A program made the position numbers and the translations under genes. Positions 7,012 through 15,056 of a stretch of DNA of 64,000 nucleotides are shown here, piece by piece. Below the pieces are notes generated by a model. That model was not told the DNA's origin, ran no database searches, and saw only the letters and a list, made by a program, of their open reading frames with translations. Source of the DNA: Herbidospora mongoliensis. GTDB lineage: Bacteria > Actinomycetota > Actinomycetes > Streptosporangiales > Streptosporangiaceae. The stretch is from assembly GCF_001570545.1 (NCBI RefSeq), contig NZ_BBXD01000030.1:28931-92930 (forward strand), read 5' to 3'. Every line of letters begins with the position of its first letter. Positions within the stretch are counted from its first letter, which is position 1.

Positions 7012-7848
7012 GTGACCATCACCCAAAGCGATTACCAGCGCTCCGTGGCTGATTATTGGAACACCGAGAAGAACCCGGTCAATCTCCGGCTGGGCGAGGT
7101 CGACGGCATCTACCACCACCACTACGGCATCGGTGACGTCGACGATTCGGTCCTGGAGGGGCCGAGGGAGACCCGCGAAGAACGCATGACCAGGGAGCTC
7201 CACCGGCTGGAGTCGGCCCAGTCCGACTTCCTGCTGAGCCACCTCGGTCAGATCAAGCCCCACCACCGCCTCCTCGACGCCGGCTCGGGCCGCGGCGGCT
7301 CGTCCCTGGTCGCCAATCTCCGCTACGGCTGCCACGTCGACGGCATCTCCATCTCCGAATCACAGGTCGAGTTCGCCAACGAACAGGCGAAGGTCCGCGG
7401 CGTCGACGACCGGGTGCGCTTCCACCTGCGCAACATGCTCGACACCCGCTTCGATACGGGCGCCTACCAGGCGATCTGGAACAACGAGAGCACCATGTAC
7501 GTCGAACTGGCCCTGCTGTTCAAGGAACACTCGCGCCTGCTGGCGCGCGGGGGCCGCTACGTCACCATCACCGGCTGCTACAACGACGCCTACGGCCTGC
7601 CGTCGAAGGCGATCAGCCAGATCAACGCCCACTACATCTGCGACATCCATCCGCGAAGTCAATACTTCAGAGAGATGGCCAACAACCGCCTGGTCCCCGT
7701 GAGTGTGGTCGACCTCACGGCGGCGACCATCCCCTACTGGGAGCTCCGGGCCAAGTCTCACCTGGTGACGGGCATCGAGCAGGCCTTCCTGGACGCCTAC
7801 CGCAACGGCAGTTTCCAATACCTGCTGATCGCCGCCGACCGAGTCTGA
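7012..7848 (+). CDS. Geranyl diphosphate 2-C-methyltransferase
   Basis: A 278-aa protein with GTG start 7012 preceded by GCGAAAGGAA. It is an SAM-dependent methyltransferase: glycine-rich motif I LLDAGSGRGGSS, then VDGISISESQVEFA and an acidic/aromatic core. The N-terminal stretch NTEKNPVNLRLGEVDGIYHHHYGIG is, as far as I recall, characteristic of GPP methyltransferases, which methylate C2 of geranyl diphosphate. It directly follows the 2-methylisoborneol synthase and precedes a terminator, so the two genes form the whole two-step pathway branching from isoprenoid metabolism. Confidence 0.9.
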   Translation: MTITQSDYQRSVADYWNTEKNPVNLRLGEVDGIYHHHYGIGDVDDSVLEGPRETREERMTRELHRLESAQSDFLLSHLGQIKPHHRLLDAGSGRGGSSLVANLRYGCHVDGISISESQVEFANEQAKVRGVDDRVRFHLRNMLDTRFDTGAYQAIWNNESTMYVELALLFKEHSRLLARGGRYVTITGCYNDAYGLPSKAISQINAHYICDIHPRSQYFREMANNRLVPVSVVDLTAATIPYWELRAKSHLVTGIEQAFLDAYRNGSFQYLLIAADRV

Positions 7849-7859
7849 CCCGCGCCGAA

Positions 7860-7886
7860 GGGCTCCGGATCCCCCTGCCGGAGCCC
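7860..7886 (+). terminator. Hairpin terminator after the methylisoborneol operon
   Basis: GGGCTCCGG (7860-7868) pairs perfectly with CCGGAGCCC (7878-7886), followed by TTAGTGTT. It starts 12 bases after the methyltransferase stop. Confidence 0.75.
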
Positions 7887-7900
7887 TTAGTGTTGCCCGG

Positions 7901-8929
7901 ATGAACGAGTGGCGCCGGGTCCGCCGACACCTCAACGAGAACCGCCACGGGTTGGCGCAGCGGGCCGACCTTCATTACCCCGACCTCGCGCGGGTGGGGT
8001 CGACCCGCCTGCTGACCCGGGAGACGTGGGCCCTGGCCGAGCCCCTCGACCTGCACCGGGTCGTGCTGCGCTGGACCGACGAACCGGTCGCGCCCTGCCT
8101 GGACGTCCCCGGCGACATGACCTACGCCGAGGCGATGACCGCCTTCGACAAGCCGAAGCTCTTCGAGAACCGGACCTGCTACCGGCTGCTCGACGTGACG
8201 TGGCCGGAACTGACCTTCACCCGCGGCATGTACTTCGACGCGGTCAACCTGGGCGAGGCCGCCGCCCACGAGTTCGCCGCCGCAGACCTCAACGGCGAGC
8301 CCGGCCCCGACCTGCCGATCCGTCGTCTGGTCATCGATCCGACCGATCTGCGGGCCCGGCCCGCGCATCCCGCGATCTCGATGCTGACCCTGCGCCACGA
8401 CAGGGAGACGGGCGAGACGACGTTCGTGCTCCACTGGCGTGACCCCGCGCTGGTCGCCCACGGTGGCGGGCTCTTCCAGGTCATGCCCGTCGGCGTGTTC
8501 CAGGCCTCGGCGGAGACCCCCGAGGCCGAGAAGGCCGACTTCGACCTGTGGAAATGCGTGGTCCGTGAATACGCCGAGGAGTTTCTCGGCCGCCCGGAGC
8601 ACTACGGCCCGGAGTTCGACTACGAGACCTGGCCGCTCTACCGCCGGCTGACCGACGCCCGCGAGCGCGGCGACCTGCGCTCTCTCGTCCTGGGCATCGG
8701 CGTCGACCCGCTCAGCTTCGCCACCGACATCCTCGCCGTCACCGTCATCGAGGCGCGCACCTTCGACGCCCTCTTCGGCGCCATGACCAGCTCGAACGAC
8801 GAGGGCCAGGCGACGAAGGGCGTCCCGTTCGACGAGGAGTCAGTGCGCCGCTATGTCACCCGCGAACCCATGCAGGCCGCGGGTGCGGCCGTGCTGGAAC
8901 TCGCGTGGCGGCACCTCCGGGAGGCGTGA
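7901..8929 (+). CDS. Conserved hypothetical protein, possibly Nudix-like
   Basis: A 342-aa soluble protein I cannot name. The N-terminus (RRVRRHLNENRHGLAQRADLH) is basic and helical. Residues 140-235 run LPIRRLVIDPTDL...SMLTLRHDRETGETTFVLHWRD...MPVGVFQ...VVREYAEEFLG, ending in an R-E-x-x-E-E segment that resembles a degenerate Nudix box, but the spacing to the following Gly is off by one. It may be an inactive or variant Nudix regulator of the kind often found in actinomycetes. It lies alone between the methylisoborneol terminator and a convergent L,D-transpeptidase gene. Confidence 0.65.
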   Translation: MNEWRRVRRHLNENRHGLAQRADLHYPDLARVGSTRLLTRETWALAEPLDLHRVVLRWTDEPVAPCLDVPGDMTYAEAMTAFDKPKLFENRTCYRLLDVTWPELTFTRGMYFDAVNLGEAAAHEFAAADLNGEPGPDLPIRRLVIDPTDLRARPAHPAISMLTLRHDRETGETTFVLHWRDPALVAHGGGLFQVMPVGVFQASAETPEAEKADFDLWKCVVREYAEEFLGRPEHYGPEFDYETWPLYRRLTDARERGDLRSLVLGIGVDPLSFATDILAVTVIEARTFDALFGAMTSSNDEGQATKGVPFDEESVRRYVTREPMQAAGAAVLELAWRHLREA

Positions 8930-8939
8930 GCGGGCTCCG

Positions 8940-9758
8940 TCAGGAGATGACGACGGCGGTGCCCAGAGGGACGCGGGACATCACCCGCAGGGCGGCGTCG
9001 GGTAGCCGGATGCACCCGTGGCTGACCGGCAGGCCGAAGATCTCCTGGTCCTGCCAGCCGTGCATGGCGACGGTCGCCGGCCCGTCGGCGAAGGTGTCCA
9101 GGGTGGTCGAATGCGTTCCCAGGGGGAGCACGAGGGAGCCGTAGCCCGAATAGGTCGGCGACACCGACGCGAGGACGAAGGTCCTGCCGGTGGGAGTGGG
9201 CGTCTCCGGCGCGCCCACGGCCACCTTCCACGACCCCACTCTCCGGCCGGATCGGTAGACGGTCAGGGTGCGCGTGGCCGTCTCGACCTCCACCCGATAG
9301 GGGCTGCGCGCCTTCTCCACCCCGCCGCCACCGACGTAGACCCATCCGGCCGACCCGTTCGGGCGGCTCGGCAGCAGCACCTGCTCCCATCCCGGTTGCG
9401 TCGCGATCACCGGCACCCAGGTCGGGCTCTTGAGCTGGGTCACGGGCAGCTTCCCCACGGGCGGGCCGCCCGGGTGGGCGTACACGACCTGCGTGGTGGT
9501 CGGGTGCAGCACCAGCCCGCTGGTGGGATCGGACGGCGCGGGATCCGGCGGCGCGCCCTGAAGGGTCGTGTACGTCGTCGCGAGCGGCAGCGCGGCCATC
9601 CGCTCCGTCGGAACCGGGTCCGGCTGGACGACGCGTGGTGTCTCAGGGACGGCGGCCGGAGGAGCCGGGACCGTCGTGCCGCAGGCGCCGACGGCGAACG
9701 TCACGGTCAGCCCGGCGATCACGTTTCCCAGCCGGCTGAATCTGGATCTGTCGTGCAA
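8940..9758 (-). CDS. Lipoprotein L,D-transpeptidase (YkuD domain)
   Basis: A 272-aa protein on the minus strand. I choose the TTG start at 9758-9756, because GGGAG sits 6 bases upstream and it places a signal peptide with lipobox (VTFAVGAC) exactly at the N-terminus. The longer upstream reading is not supported. A Pro-rich linker and an SH3-like segment (about 90-150) precede the YkuD catalytic domain (about 155-272), which contains the motif H-G-x...S-H-G-C-I-R with nucleophilic Cys in PVSHGCIRL. Such enzymes make 3-3 cross-links in peptidoglycan or attach proteins to it, outside the membrane. It is convergent with the hypothetical gene at 7901. Confidence 0.88.
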   Translation of the reverse strand: MHDRSRFSRLGNVIAGLTVTFAVGACGTTVPAPPAAVPETPRVVQPDPVPTERMAALPLATTYTTLQGAPPDPAPSDPTSGLVLHPTTTQVVYAHPGGPPVGKLPVTQLKSPTWVPVIATQPGWEQVLLPSRPNGSAGWVYVGGGGVEKARSPYRVEVETATRTLTVYRSGRRVGSWKVAVGAPETPTPTGRTFVLASVSPTYSGYGSLVLPLGTHSTTLDTFADGPATVAMHGWQDQEIFGLPVSHGCIRLPDAALRVMSRVPLGTAVVIS

Positions 9759-10065
9759 GGAGCACTCCCGCTGGCACTGGAGCCGAATTCGGAGGCCGAG
9801 TTTAGGCCGCGTACCGACGAAGACGACGCCGGGCGTGGGGGCGTCTCCATTTCTTTCACGGGGTTTCCCTGCCCATGGCCGAGAATTGATCAGTTTTTCG
9901 GATCCGGTCAGATGGTTCTTGCTCGATGGTCTTTCTGTCGATACGTAAGCTTTCACTTGTCCATTACCCCATGAGGCGTTCTTTTGGTACGGGTTACTCC
10001 ATAACGTCCCAAATGCCAATGTGACGCCGATTCGTGGCATCTTGCCGACAAGAGAGATATTTCGC
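9759..10065. other. Intergenic region between divergent surface-protein genes
   Basis: About 300 bases between the L,D-transpeptidase and the ice-binding-like protein. The right half (about 9850-10080) is clearly more AT-rich than the surroundings and must hold promoters for one or both genes. I could not pick out a convincing -35/-10 pair or operator. Confidence 0.6.
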
Positions 10066-11403
<1,338 letters not shown>

Positions 11404-11429
11404 CGAATTCCCCCACTGAGGGGACCAGG

Positions 11430-11463
11430 CCTGTCCCGAGCTTCGACCGAAGCCCGGGACAGG
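11430..11463 (+). terminator. Rho-independent-like terminator
   Basis: CCTGTCCCG (11430-11438) pairs with CGGGACAGG (11455-11463), with an inner GCTTCG...CGAAGC stem, followed by TCTTTCGTT. It lies 27 bases after the DUF3494 gene. The remaining stretch to 11757 (about 290 bases) holds no gene I can support. Confidence 0.8.
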
Positions 11464-11757
11464 TCTTTCGTTCACCAGATGACAGCAGGTCGGTACAGGT
11501 AGGCCTGGAGACGTCATGCGAGCCGAGTCCCGCCGCAAGATCCAGGTGTGACCAGAGGGCTGGCGGAGGCTAGGCGATCAGCCGCAGGTCACGTAGACCA
11601 GCGCGGCGCCCGCTTCTACGTCCACCTTCCGGGCGGTGTGAAGGCCGACGGACGTTAGCAAGATTTCCTTACAACATCCAGTCCTTGCGTGATGTCGTCA
11701 TCCTGTTACGTTGACGACGTCCAGAGATTTCAGCAAAGCGCAAGGAAAGGACAATCG

Positions 11758-12066
11758 TTGATCCGAAAGCGTATCGCCGCCGCACTGGGAACGGTCGCAG
11801 CCGCGGCCTCTGTCCCGTTCATCCTGTTCACCGGCCCGGCCCAGGCGAACCCGACCACCCCGTACATGTGCCCGTGGACCGTGGTCGACAGCACCAACAC
11901 CACCCGCTGGATCCAGTCGTGGGTGCAGGGCCAGGGCCAGATCATCTGTCACTACGGCGCCAATGGGACCTACAGCTGCCGCTGGAACGCCTACAACGGT
12001 GACCAGTGGTGGAACTGGACCAACCCGTCGTGGTGCCCGCCGCGCGCCATCCCGACCACGCCGTAG
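11758..12066 (+). CDS. Small secreted cysteine-containing protein
   Basis: A 102-aa preprotein. TTG 11758 is chosen because AAGGAAAGG (11742-11750) lies at the right distance and the start gives a standard signal peptide (IRKRIAAALGTVAAAASVPFILF, cleavage after AQA). The mature part is about 74 residues and rich in Trp, Asn and Tyr, with four Cys in YMCPW, IICHYG, SCRWN and SWCPP, so two disulfides are likely. I do not recognise the family. It stands just before the RiPP locus. An imperfect TGATGTCGTCA sequence at 11690 resembles the RiPP operator, but spacing and the other elements are absent. Confidence 0.65.
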   Translation: MIRKRIAAALGTVAAAASVPFILFTGPAQANPTTPYMCPWTVVDSTNTTRWIQSWVQGQGQIICHYGANGTYSCRWNAYNGDQWWNWTNPSWCPPRAIPTTP

Positions 12067-12173
12067 AAACCTACCGCGACGCACCCGGACCAGGGCGTCC
12101 CCGTCGGGATGCCGACGGCCGGTCCGGGCCACACCGCCGCCCTGCCCTGATCGCCGGTGTCACTGGTCGCCCA

Positions 12174-12238
12174 TGACAGTCGTCACGGCTGATTGGTGTC
12201 AGTCGTATCTGGCGACGCATGACGAATCTGCCGAATCT
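12174..12238 (+). promoter_or_regulatory. RiPP precursor promoter, copy A
   Basis: An inverted repeat TGAC-AGTC-GTCA (12174-12185) is followed 11 bases on by the block GTGTCAGTCGTATCTGG (12196-12212). A -35-like TGGCGA (12210-12215), a 17-base spacer and a -10-like GAATCT (12233-12238) complete it. The geometry matches the copies upstream of five other precursor genes. It probably binds one of the two NarL-type response regulators of the locus. Confidence 0.7.
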
Positions 12239-12244
12239 GAGTCA

Positions 12245-12270
12245 CGTGGCGAGCAGTCCAGTCGGCCACG
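12245..12270 (+). ncRNA. Leader stem-loop of precursor 1
   Basis: CGTGGC (12245-12250) pairs with GCCACG (12265-12270). The loop contains GCAGTCCAG, the 9-base sequence also found in the leader hairpins of precursors 2, 3 and 5. It begins about 7 bases after the predicted -10, i.e. near the 5' end of the mRNA. Confidence 0.6.
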
Positions 12271-12295
12271 CCCCAGGCAGAAGAGGAGCGCCCTC

Positions 12296-12586
12296 ATGGG
12301 TGACGTGCACGTACTCAGTGAGACAGATCGCCTGAAGTTCGCCCGCCTGATCGCCGCCGCCTGGTCGGACGGCGCGGTCGAGGCCCGCTTCGCACAGGAC
12401 CCCCGCGCCACACTCGCCGAATACGGCCTGGTCATCCCCGAAGGCGCGCCCATCCCGCCGCTGCTCGCCCGCCCCGACGACGTGCTCGCCGTCGAGGATC
12501 TCGAGATCTCGGCCGACTGGTGGTTTCCGGCGCCGTACTGCTTCTGTTTCACCGCCGCCAGCACCGCCCACCTCAGCGAGTCCTGA
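12296..12586 (+). CDS. NHLP-leader RiPP precursor peptide 1 (aromatic Cys core)
   Basis: A 96-aa precursor; ATG 12296 follows AGAGGAGC. The leader (about 1-70) is of the nitrile-hydratase-like type, with signature SETDRLKFARLIAAAWSDG, ARFAQDPRATLAEYG and IPPLLARPDD. Cleavage probably falls after the VEDLEISAD region. The candidate core is aromatic with two cysteines (WWFPAPYCFCFTAASTAHLS), unlike the Thr/Gly-rich cores of precursors 2-4, 6 and 7 but similar to precursor 5. It has its own promoter and terminator. The Cys, Ser and Thr residues could be substrates for the YcaO cyclodehydratase and the LanM of the locus. Confidence 0.85.
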   Translation: MGDVHVLSETDRLKFARLIAAAWSDGAVEARFAQDPRATLAEYGLVIPEGAPIPPLLARPDDVLAVEDLEISADWWFPAPYCFCFTAASTAHLSES

Positions 12587-12603
12587 CGTCCTCGAAAGCC
12601 GGC

Positions 12604-12644
12604 TGCCCCGAAGGTGCGTACGCGCCCTCCGGGGCATTTGTTTT
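12604..12644 (+). terminator. Terminator after precursor 1
   Basis: TGCCCCG (12604-12610) pairs with CGGGGCA (12630-12636), with an inner GCG-TA-CGC stem, followed by TTTGTTTT. Confidence 0.8.
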
Positions 12645-12670
12645 GCCGCGGAAACGTCACGGACAGAAGA

Positions 12671-12734
12671 TGACGATTATCACATGAGGCCGTGTTAGTT
12701 GTTTCTGGTGGCGCCGGTGGGCCGATGCGAATCT
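12671..12734 (+). promoter_or_regulatory. RiPP precursor promoter, copy B
   Basis: Inverted repeat TGAC-GATT-ATCA (12671-12682), second block GTGTTAGTTGTTTCTGG (12692-12708), -35-like TGGTGG (12706-12711), 17-base spacer and -10-like GAATCT (12729-12734). It is 64 bases overall, one shorter than the other copies. Confidence 0.7.
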
Positions 12735-12750
12735 TAATTCGTGAACAAGG

Positions 12751-12779
12751 GGCAGCGAGCAGTCCAGATGTCCGCTGCC
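12751..12779 (+). ncRNA. Leader stem-loop of precursor 2
   Basis: GGCAGCG (12751-12757) pairs with CGCTGCC (12773-12779). The loop holds the constant GCAGTCCAG. It lies in the 5' leader 44 bases before the start codon. Confidence 0.6.
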
Positions 12780-12803
12780 ACTCCCGCCGGATCTTATGCA
12801 CCC

Positions 12804-13134
12804 AGGCAGAAGGAGTTCTCCGATGGCTAACAGCATTTACATTCTTGGTGACGAGGACCGCAAGCAGTTCGGCCGTCTGATCGCCGCCGCGTGGTCGGAC
12901 GAAGAGGTCAAGGCGCGTTTCGAGGCGGAGCCCCGCGCGGTGCTCGCCGAATACGGCGTCGTCATTCCCGAGGGCATCCCGACCCCGCCGCTGCCCGCGC
13001 GTCCGGAGGGTGAGTTCAGCGTCGAGGAGCTGGAGATGGCGGCCGGTGCGCAGGCCGAGGGCACCGCCGGCACCGCGGGCACGATCGGCACCCTGGGCGG
13101 CTGCCTGGGCACCGCCGGCACCTACGGCTCCGCG
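12804..13134 (+). repeat. Direct repeat copy 1 (precursor duplication)
   Basis: A 331-base segment nearly identical to 13347-13677 (offset 543 bases) covering the ribosome site and nearly the whole coding sequence of precursors 2 and 3. I see only a few substitutions, one of which changes residue 3 (Asn/Asp). The flanking sequences differ. Confidence 0.9.
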
Positions 13135-13137
13135 TAA
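12823..13137 (+). CDS. NHLP-leader RiPP precursor peptide 2 (Thr/Gly core)
   Basis: A 104-aa precursor; ATG 12823 is preceded by AGAAGGAG. The leader carries YILGDEDRKQFGRLIAAAWSD, ARFEAEPRAVLAEYG, IPTPPLPARPEGEF and VEELEMAAGA, closely matching the NHLP leader family that descends from nitrile hydratase alpha subunits. The core after the AAGA processing site is Gly/Thr-rich with one Cys (QAEGTAGTAGTIGTLGGC, then LGTAGTYGSA), giving six or so Thr and one Ser for dehydration and one Cys for azoline or thioether formation. It is a near-identical duplicate of precursor 3, with its own promoter and a strong terminator. Confidence 0.9.
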   Translation: MANSIYILGDEDRKQFGRLIAAAWSDEEVKARFEAEPRAVLAEYGVVIPEGIPTPPLPARPEGEFSVEELEMAAGAQAEGTAGTAGTIGTLGGCLGTAGTYGSA

Positions 13138-13160
13138 CCTCGTCACGACCTTCGACGTGA

Positions 13161-13210
13161 AATGCCCCGGGCGGCGCGATTCCATCGCGCCGGCGGGGCA
13201 TTTTTCTTTT
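13161..13210 (+). terminator. Strong rho-independent terminator after precursor 2
   Basis: AATGCCCCG (13161-13169) pairs with CGGGGCATT (13194-13202), with inner GGCGCGAT...ATCGCGCC stem, followed by TTTTTCTTTT. Confidence 0.92.
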
Positions 13211-13236
13211 CTACCGGCCGTGTCATCGAATTGTTG

Positions 13237-13301
13237 TGATGTTTATCACGCATGGGTGGTGTCAATCGATTCTGGTGACGTCCGCTGAAAAAGGCGAATC
13301 T
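13237..13301 (+). promoter_or_regulatory. RiPP precursor promoter, copy C
   Basis: Inverted repeat TGAT-GTTT-ATCA (13237-13248; extends to GTGAT/ATCAC), block GTGTCAATCGATTCTGG (13259-13275), -35-like TGGTGA (13273-13278), 17-base spacer and -10-like GAATCT (13296-13301). Confidence 0.72.
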
Positions 13302-13316
13302 AAACATGTGACGGAA

Positions 13317-13345
13317 GGCGGCGAGCAGTCCAGATGCCCGCTGCC
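13317..13345 (+). ncRNA. Leader stem-loop of precursor 3
   Basis: GGCGGCG (13317-13323) pairs with CGCTGCC (13339-13345), with one G-U pair. The loop contains GCAGTCCAG. It ends 20 bases before the ATG. Confidence 0.6.
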
Positions 13346-13346
13346 G

Positions 13347-13677
13347 AGGCAGAAGGAGTTCTCCGATGGCTGACAGCATTTACATTCTTGGTGACGAGGA
13401 CCGCAAGCAGTTCGGCCGTCTGATCGCCGCCGCGTGGTCGGACGAAGAGGTCAAGGCGCGTTTCGAGGCGGAGCCCCGCGCGGTGCTCGCCGAATACGGC
13501 GTCGTCATTCCCGAGGGCATCCCGACCCCGCCGCTGCCCGCGCGTCCGGAGGGTGAGTTCAGCGTCGAGGAGCTGGAGATGGCGGCCGGTGCGCAGGCCG
13601 AGGGCACGGCCGGCACCGCGGGCACGATCGGCACCCTGGGCGGCTGCCTGGGCACCGCCGGCACCTACGGCTCCGCC
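13347..13677 (+). repeat. Direct repeat copy 2 (precursor duplication)
   Basis: Second copy of the 331-base segment at 12804-13134, carrying precursor 3. Promoters and leaders upstream of the two copies are related but more diverged than the coding parts, suggesting recent duplication or gene conversion of the coding segment. Confidence 0.9.
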
Positions 13678-13680
13678 TGA
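13366..13680 (+). CDS. NHLP-leader RiPP precursor peptide 3 (Thr/Gly core)
   Basis: A 104-aa precursor differing from precursor 2 only at residue 3 (Asp for Asn); the core is identical. ATG 13366 is preceded by AGAAGGAG. As both copies have separate promoters of the same class, the duplication probably raises dosage of one product rather than adding chemical diversity. A GC-rich hairpin follows. Confidence 0.9.
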   Translation: MADSIYILGDEDRKQFGRLIAAAWSDEEVKARFEAEPRAVLAEYGVVIPEGIPTPPLPARPEGEFSVEELEMAAGAQAEGTAGTAGTIGTLGGCLGTAGTYGSA

Positions 13681-13696
13681 TCACATCGACCCGATC

Positions 13697-13726
13697 CCCG
13701 GGGGCGCGGTTCGCCGCGCCCCCGGG
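13697..13726 (+). terminator. GC-rich hairpin with TTCG loop after precursor 3
   Basis: CCCGGGGGCGCGG (13697-13709) pairs perfectly with 13714-13726 around a TTCG tetraloop. There is no T-tract, but the 13-bp stem begins 17 bases after the stop codon. Confidence 0.7.
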
Positions 13727-13782
13727 AAGGCCGCCGAAAGTGACCCGTTGCCTTCCCCCGAACGGGTTGTCATGATCCGTTT

Positions 13783-14532
13783 GTGAGTGAACCGGGATAT
13801 TCCGGACCGCGGACGCCCCTTCGCGCACCCCTCGAGGTGCGGGTCGGGCGGGCCGCCATTGTTGCGTTCGCCCTGTTCCTGATGGCCCAGACCTTCGCCC
13901 ACTACATGCAGCTCCCGCCTGTTCGCGCGATCCCGGCCGTGGTCCTCGGCGTGGCCGTGGTCGCCCTCTACATCTGGGCCAGTTTCCTGGGCGTGCGCGG
14001 ACGCCGCCGGTGGTGGGTCGTGGGCGGGATGACCGTCCTGGTCTACCTGCCGCTGCCGCTCCTCGGCGAGTGGTGGGCGGCGACGGGCGTGTTCCTCGCC
14101 GCGACGGCGCTGGGCTTCCTGGCCCGGCACGCCGTGCCCGCGTTCGTGGTGGTGCTGATCGCGGAGCTGCTCAAATCGCTCTCCTTCGGCGACGAGCCCG
14201 CGGTGGCCATGTCGTGGATTCTGAGCGTCGCGGTGACATCCGTCCCGCTGGCGGCGCTCACGCACTTCGCGGAGACCGCGCGGGTCCTCTACGAGACCAG
14301 GGCCGAGCTCGTCGCGGTCGAGGTGGCGGCCCAGCGGGTGCGGGCCATGGGGGAGCTGGAGAAGATCCTCGGCAGCCGGCTCGACACCATCGCCAGGCAG
14401 GGCTTCACGGTGCTCGGCAACGCCGAGGGTGAGGCCGAGACCGTCAAGAAACAGCTCCGCCGGATGCTGGACGTCGCCCTCGAAGCGCAACAGGAGATGC
14501 GCGAGTTCTCCCATCGCACTCCCCGTACATGA
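13783..14532 (+). CDS. Membrane sensor resembling a NarL-type histidine kinase without phosphorylation site or ATPase
   Basis: A 249-aa protein with GTG start 13783. Residues 25-165 contain about five hydrophobic helices. From residue 170 a coiled segment (ETARVLYETRAELVAVEVAAQRVRAMGEL) leads into EKILGSRLDTIARQG and a second helix. This matches the order of a HisKA_3 dimerisation domain (R-x-A-x-ELHD-x-LG-x-x-L), but the ELHD position reads ELEK, so the acceptor His is absent, and the protein ends before any HATPase domain. It may be a regulatory partner of the two complete kinases downstream, or a decayed kinase. It sits among precursor genes. Confidence 0.6.
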   Translation: MSEPGYSGPRTPLRAPLEVRVGRAAIVAFALFLMAQTFAHYMQLPPVRAIPAVVLGVAVVALYIWASFLGVRGRRRWWVVGGMTVLVYLPLPLLGEWWAATGVFLAATALGFLARHAVPAFVVVLIAELLKSLSFGDEPAVAMSWILSVAVTSVPLAALTHFAETARVLYETRAELVAVEVAAQRVRAMGELEKILGSRLDTIARQGFTVLGNAEGEAETVKKQLRRMLDVALEAQQEMREFSHRTPRT

Positions 14533-14594
14533 TGAATATCACTAGATGTCCGTGATGGTCGTTTCTGGTTACCGTCCAGGCCGATAGCAAAACT
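14530..14594 (+). promoter_or_regulatory. RiPP precursor promoter, copy D
   Basis: Inverted repeat TGAT-GAAT-ATCA (14530-14541), overlapping the end of the preceding gene; block GTGATGGTCGTTTCTGG (14552-14568); -35-like TGGTTA (14566-14571); 17-base spacer; -10-like AAAACT (14589-14594). Confidence 0.65.
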
Positions 14595-14674
14595 GATGGC
14601 ACAGGCGGTCCCTTCCAACCTCCGGAAACGGGCGCGAGGGCGTTCGGGCCGGAGCCGCCAAACGAGGTGACATC

Positions 14675-14962
14675 ATGCCGGAAGATTCGACGCTGCCCCC
14701 CGAACTCCGCACCCAGCTCGCCCGGTTCTTCGCCCGCACCTGGTCAGACGAGGTGCTCAGGCAGGACTTCGAGCGGGACCCCCGCGCCGCGCTCGCGACC
14801 GTGGGCATCGACTGGCCCAGCGACCTTCCACTCCCCGAGCTGCCCGAGCGGCCGGAGAACGCCATCGACCTGGAGAGTCTCGAAGCGTCGGCGGGTTCCG
14901 CCGTCAGCACGATCGGCACGGTGAGCTGTCCCACGGGGTGTTTCTCCCGTCAGAACAGCTGA
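14675..14962 (+). CDS. NHLP-leader RiPP precursor peptide 4
   Basis: A 95-aa precursor; ATG 14675 follows GAGGTGACATC. The leader is diverged but recognisable: LRTQLARFFARTWSDE, FERDPRAALATVGIDWP, LPLPELPERPENA and DLESLEASAGS. The predicted core, AVSTIGTVSCPTGCFSRQNS, has two Cys and several Ser/Thr. It shares T-I-G-T-V-x-C with precursors 2, 3, 6 and 7. The upstream promoter is of the locus type. Precursor 5 follows 94 bases later without its own promoter motif, so the two may be co-transcribed into the biosynthetic operon. Confidence 0.82.
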   Translation: MPEDSTLPPELRTQLARFFARTWSDEVLRQDFERDPRAALATVGIDWPSDLPLPELPERPENAIDLESLEASAGSAVSTIGTVSCPTGCFSRQNS

Positions 14963-14984
14963 CCTTCTCATCACTTGGGCGCCG

Positions 14985-15013
14985 GGTGGTGGGCAGTCCA
15001 GATGCCCACCACC
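14985..15013 (+). ncRNA. Stem-loop upstream of precursor 5, best copy
   Basis: GGTGGTGGGCA (14985-14995) pairs perfectly over 11 bp with TGCCCACCACC (15003-15013); the loop is GTCCAGA. The combined GCAGTCCAG sequence equals that of the leaders of precursors 1-3, while the stem sequence differs and compensates. Confidence 0.68.
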
Positions 15014-15056
15014 CCGCCATTGAAGCATCTCATACCACGCTGCGGGGAGACCTGTG

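Noticed and set aside
11690..11700. TGATGTCGTCA as a seventh RiPP operator
   Set aside because: The inner spacer is one base short, and neither the second 17-base block nor the -10 follows at the fixed distance.
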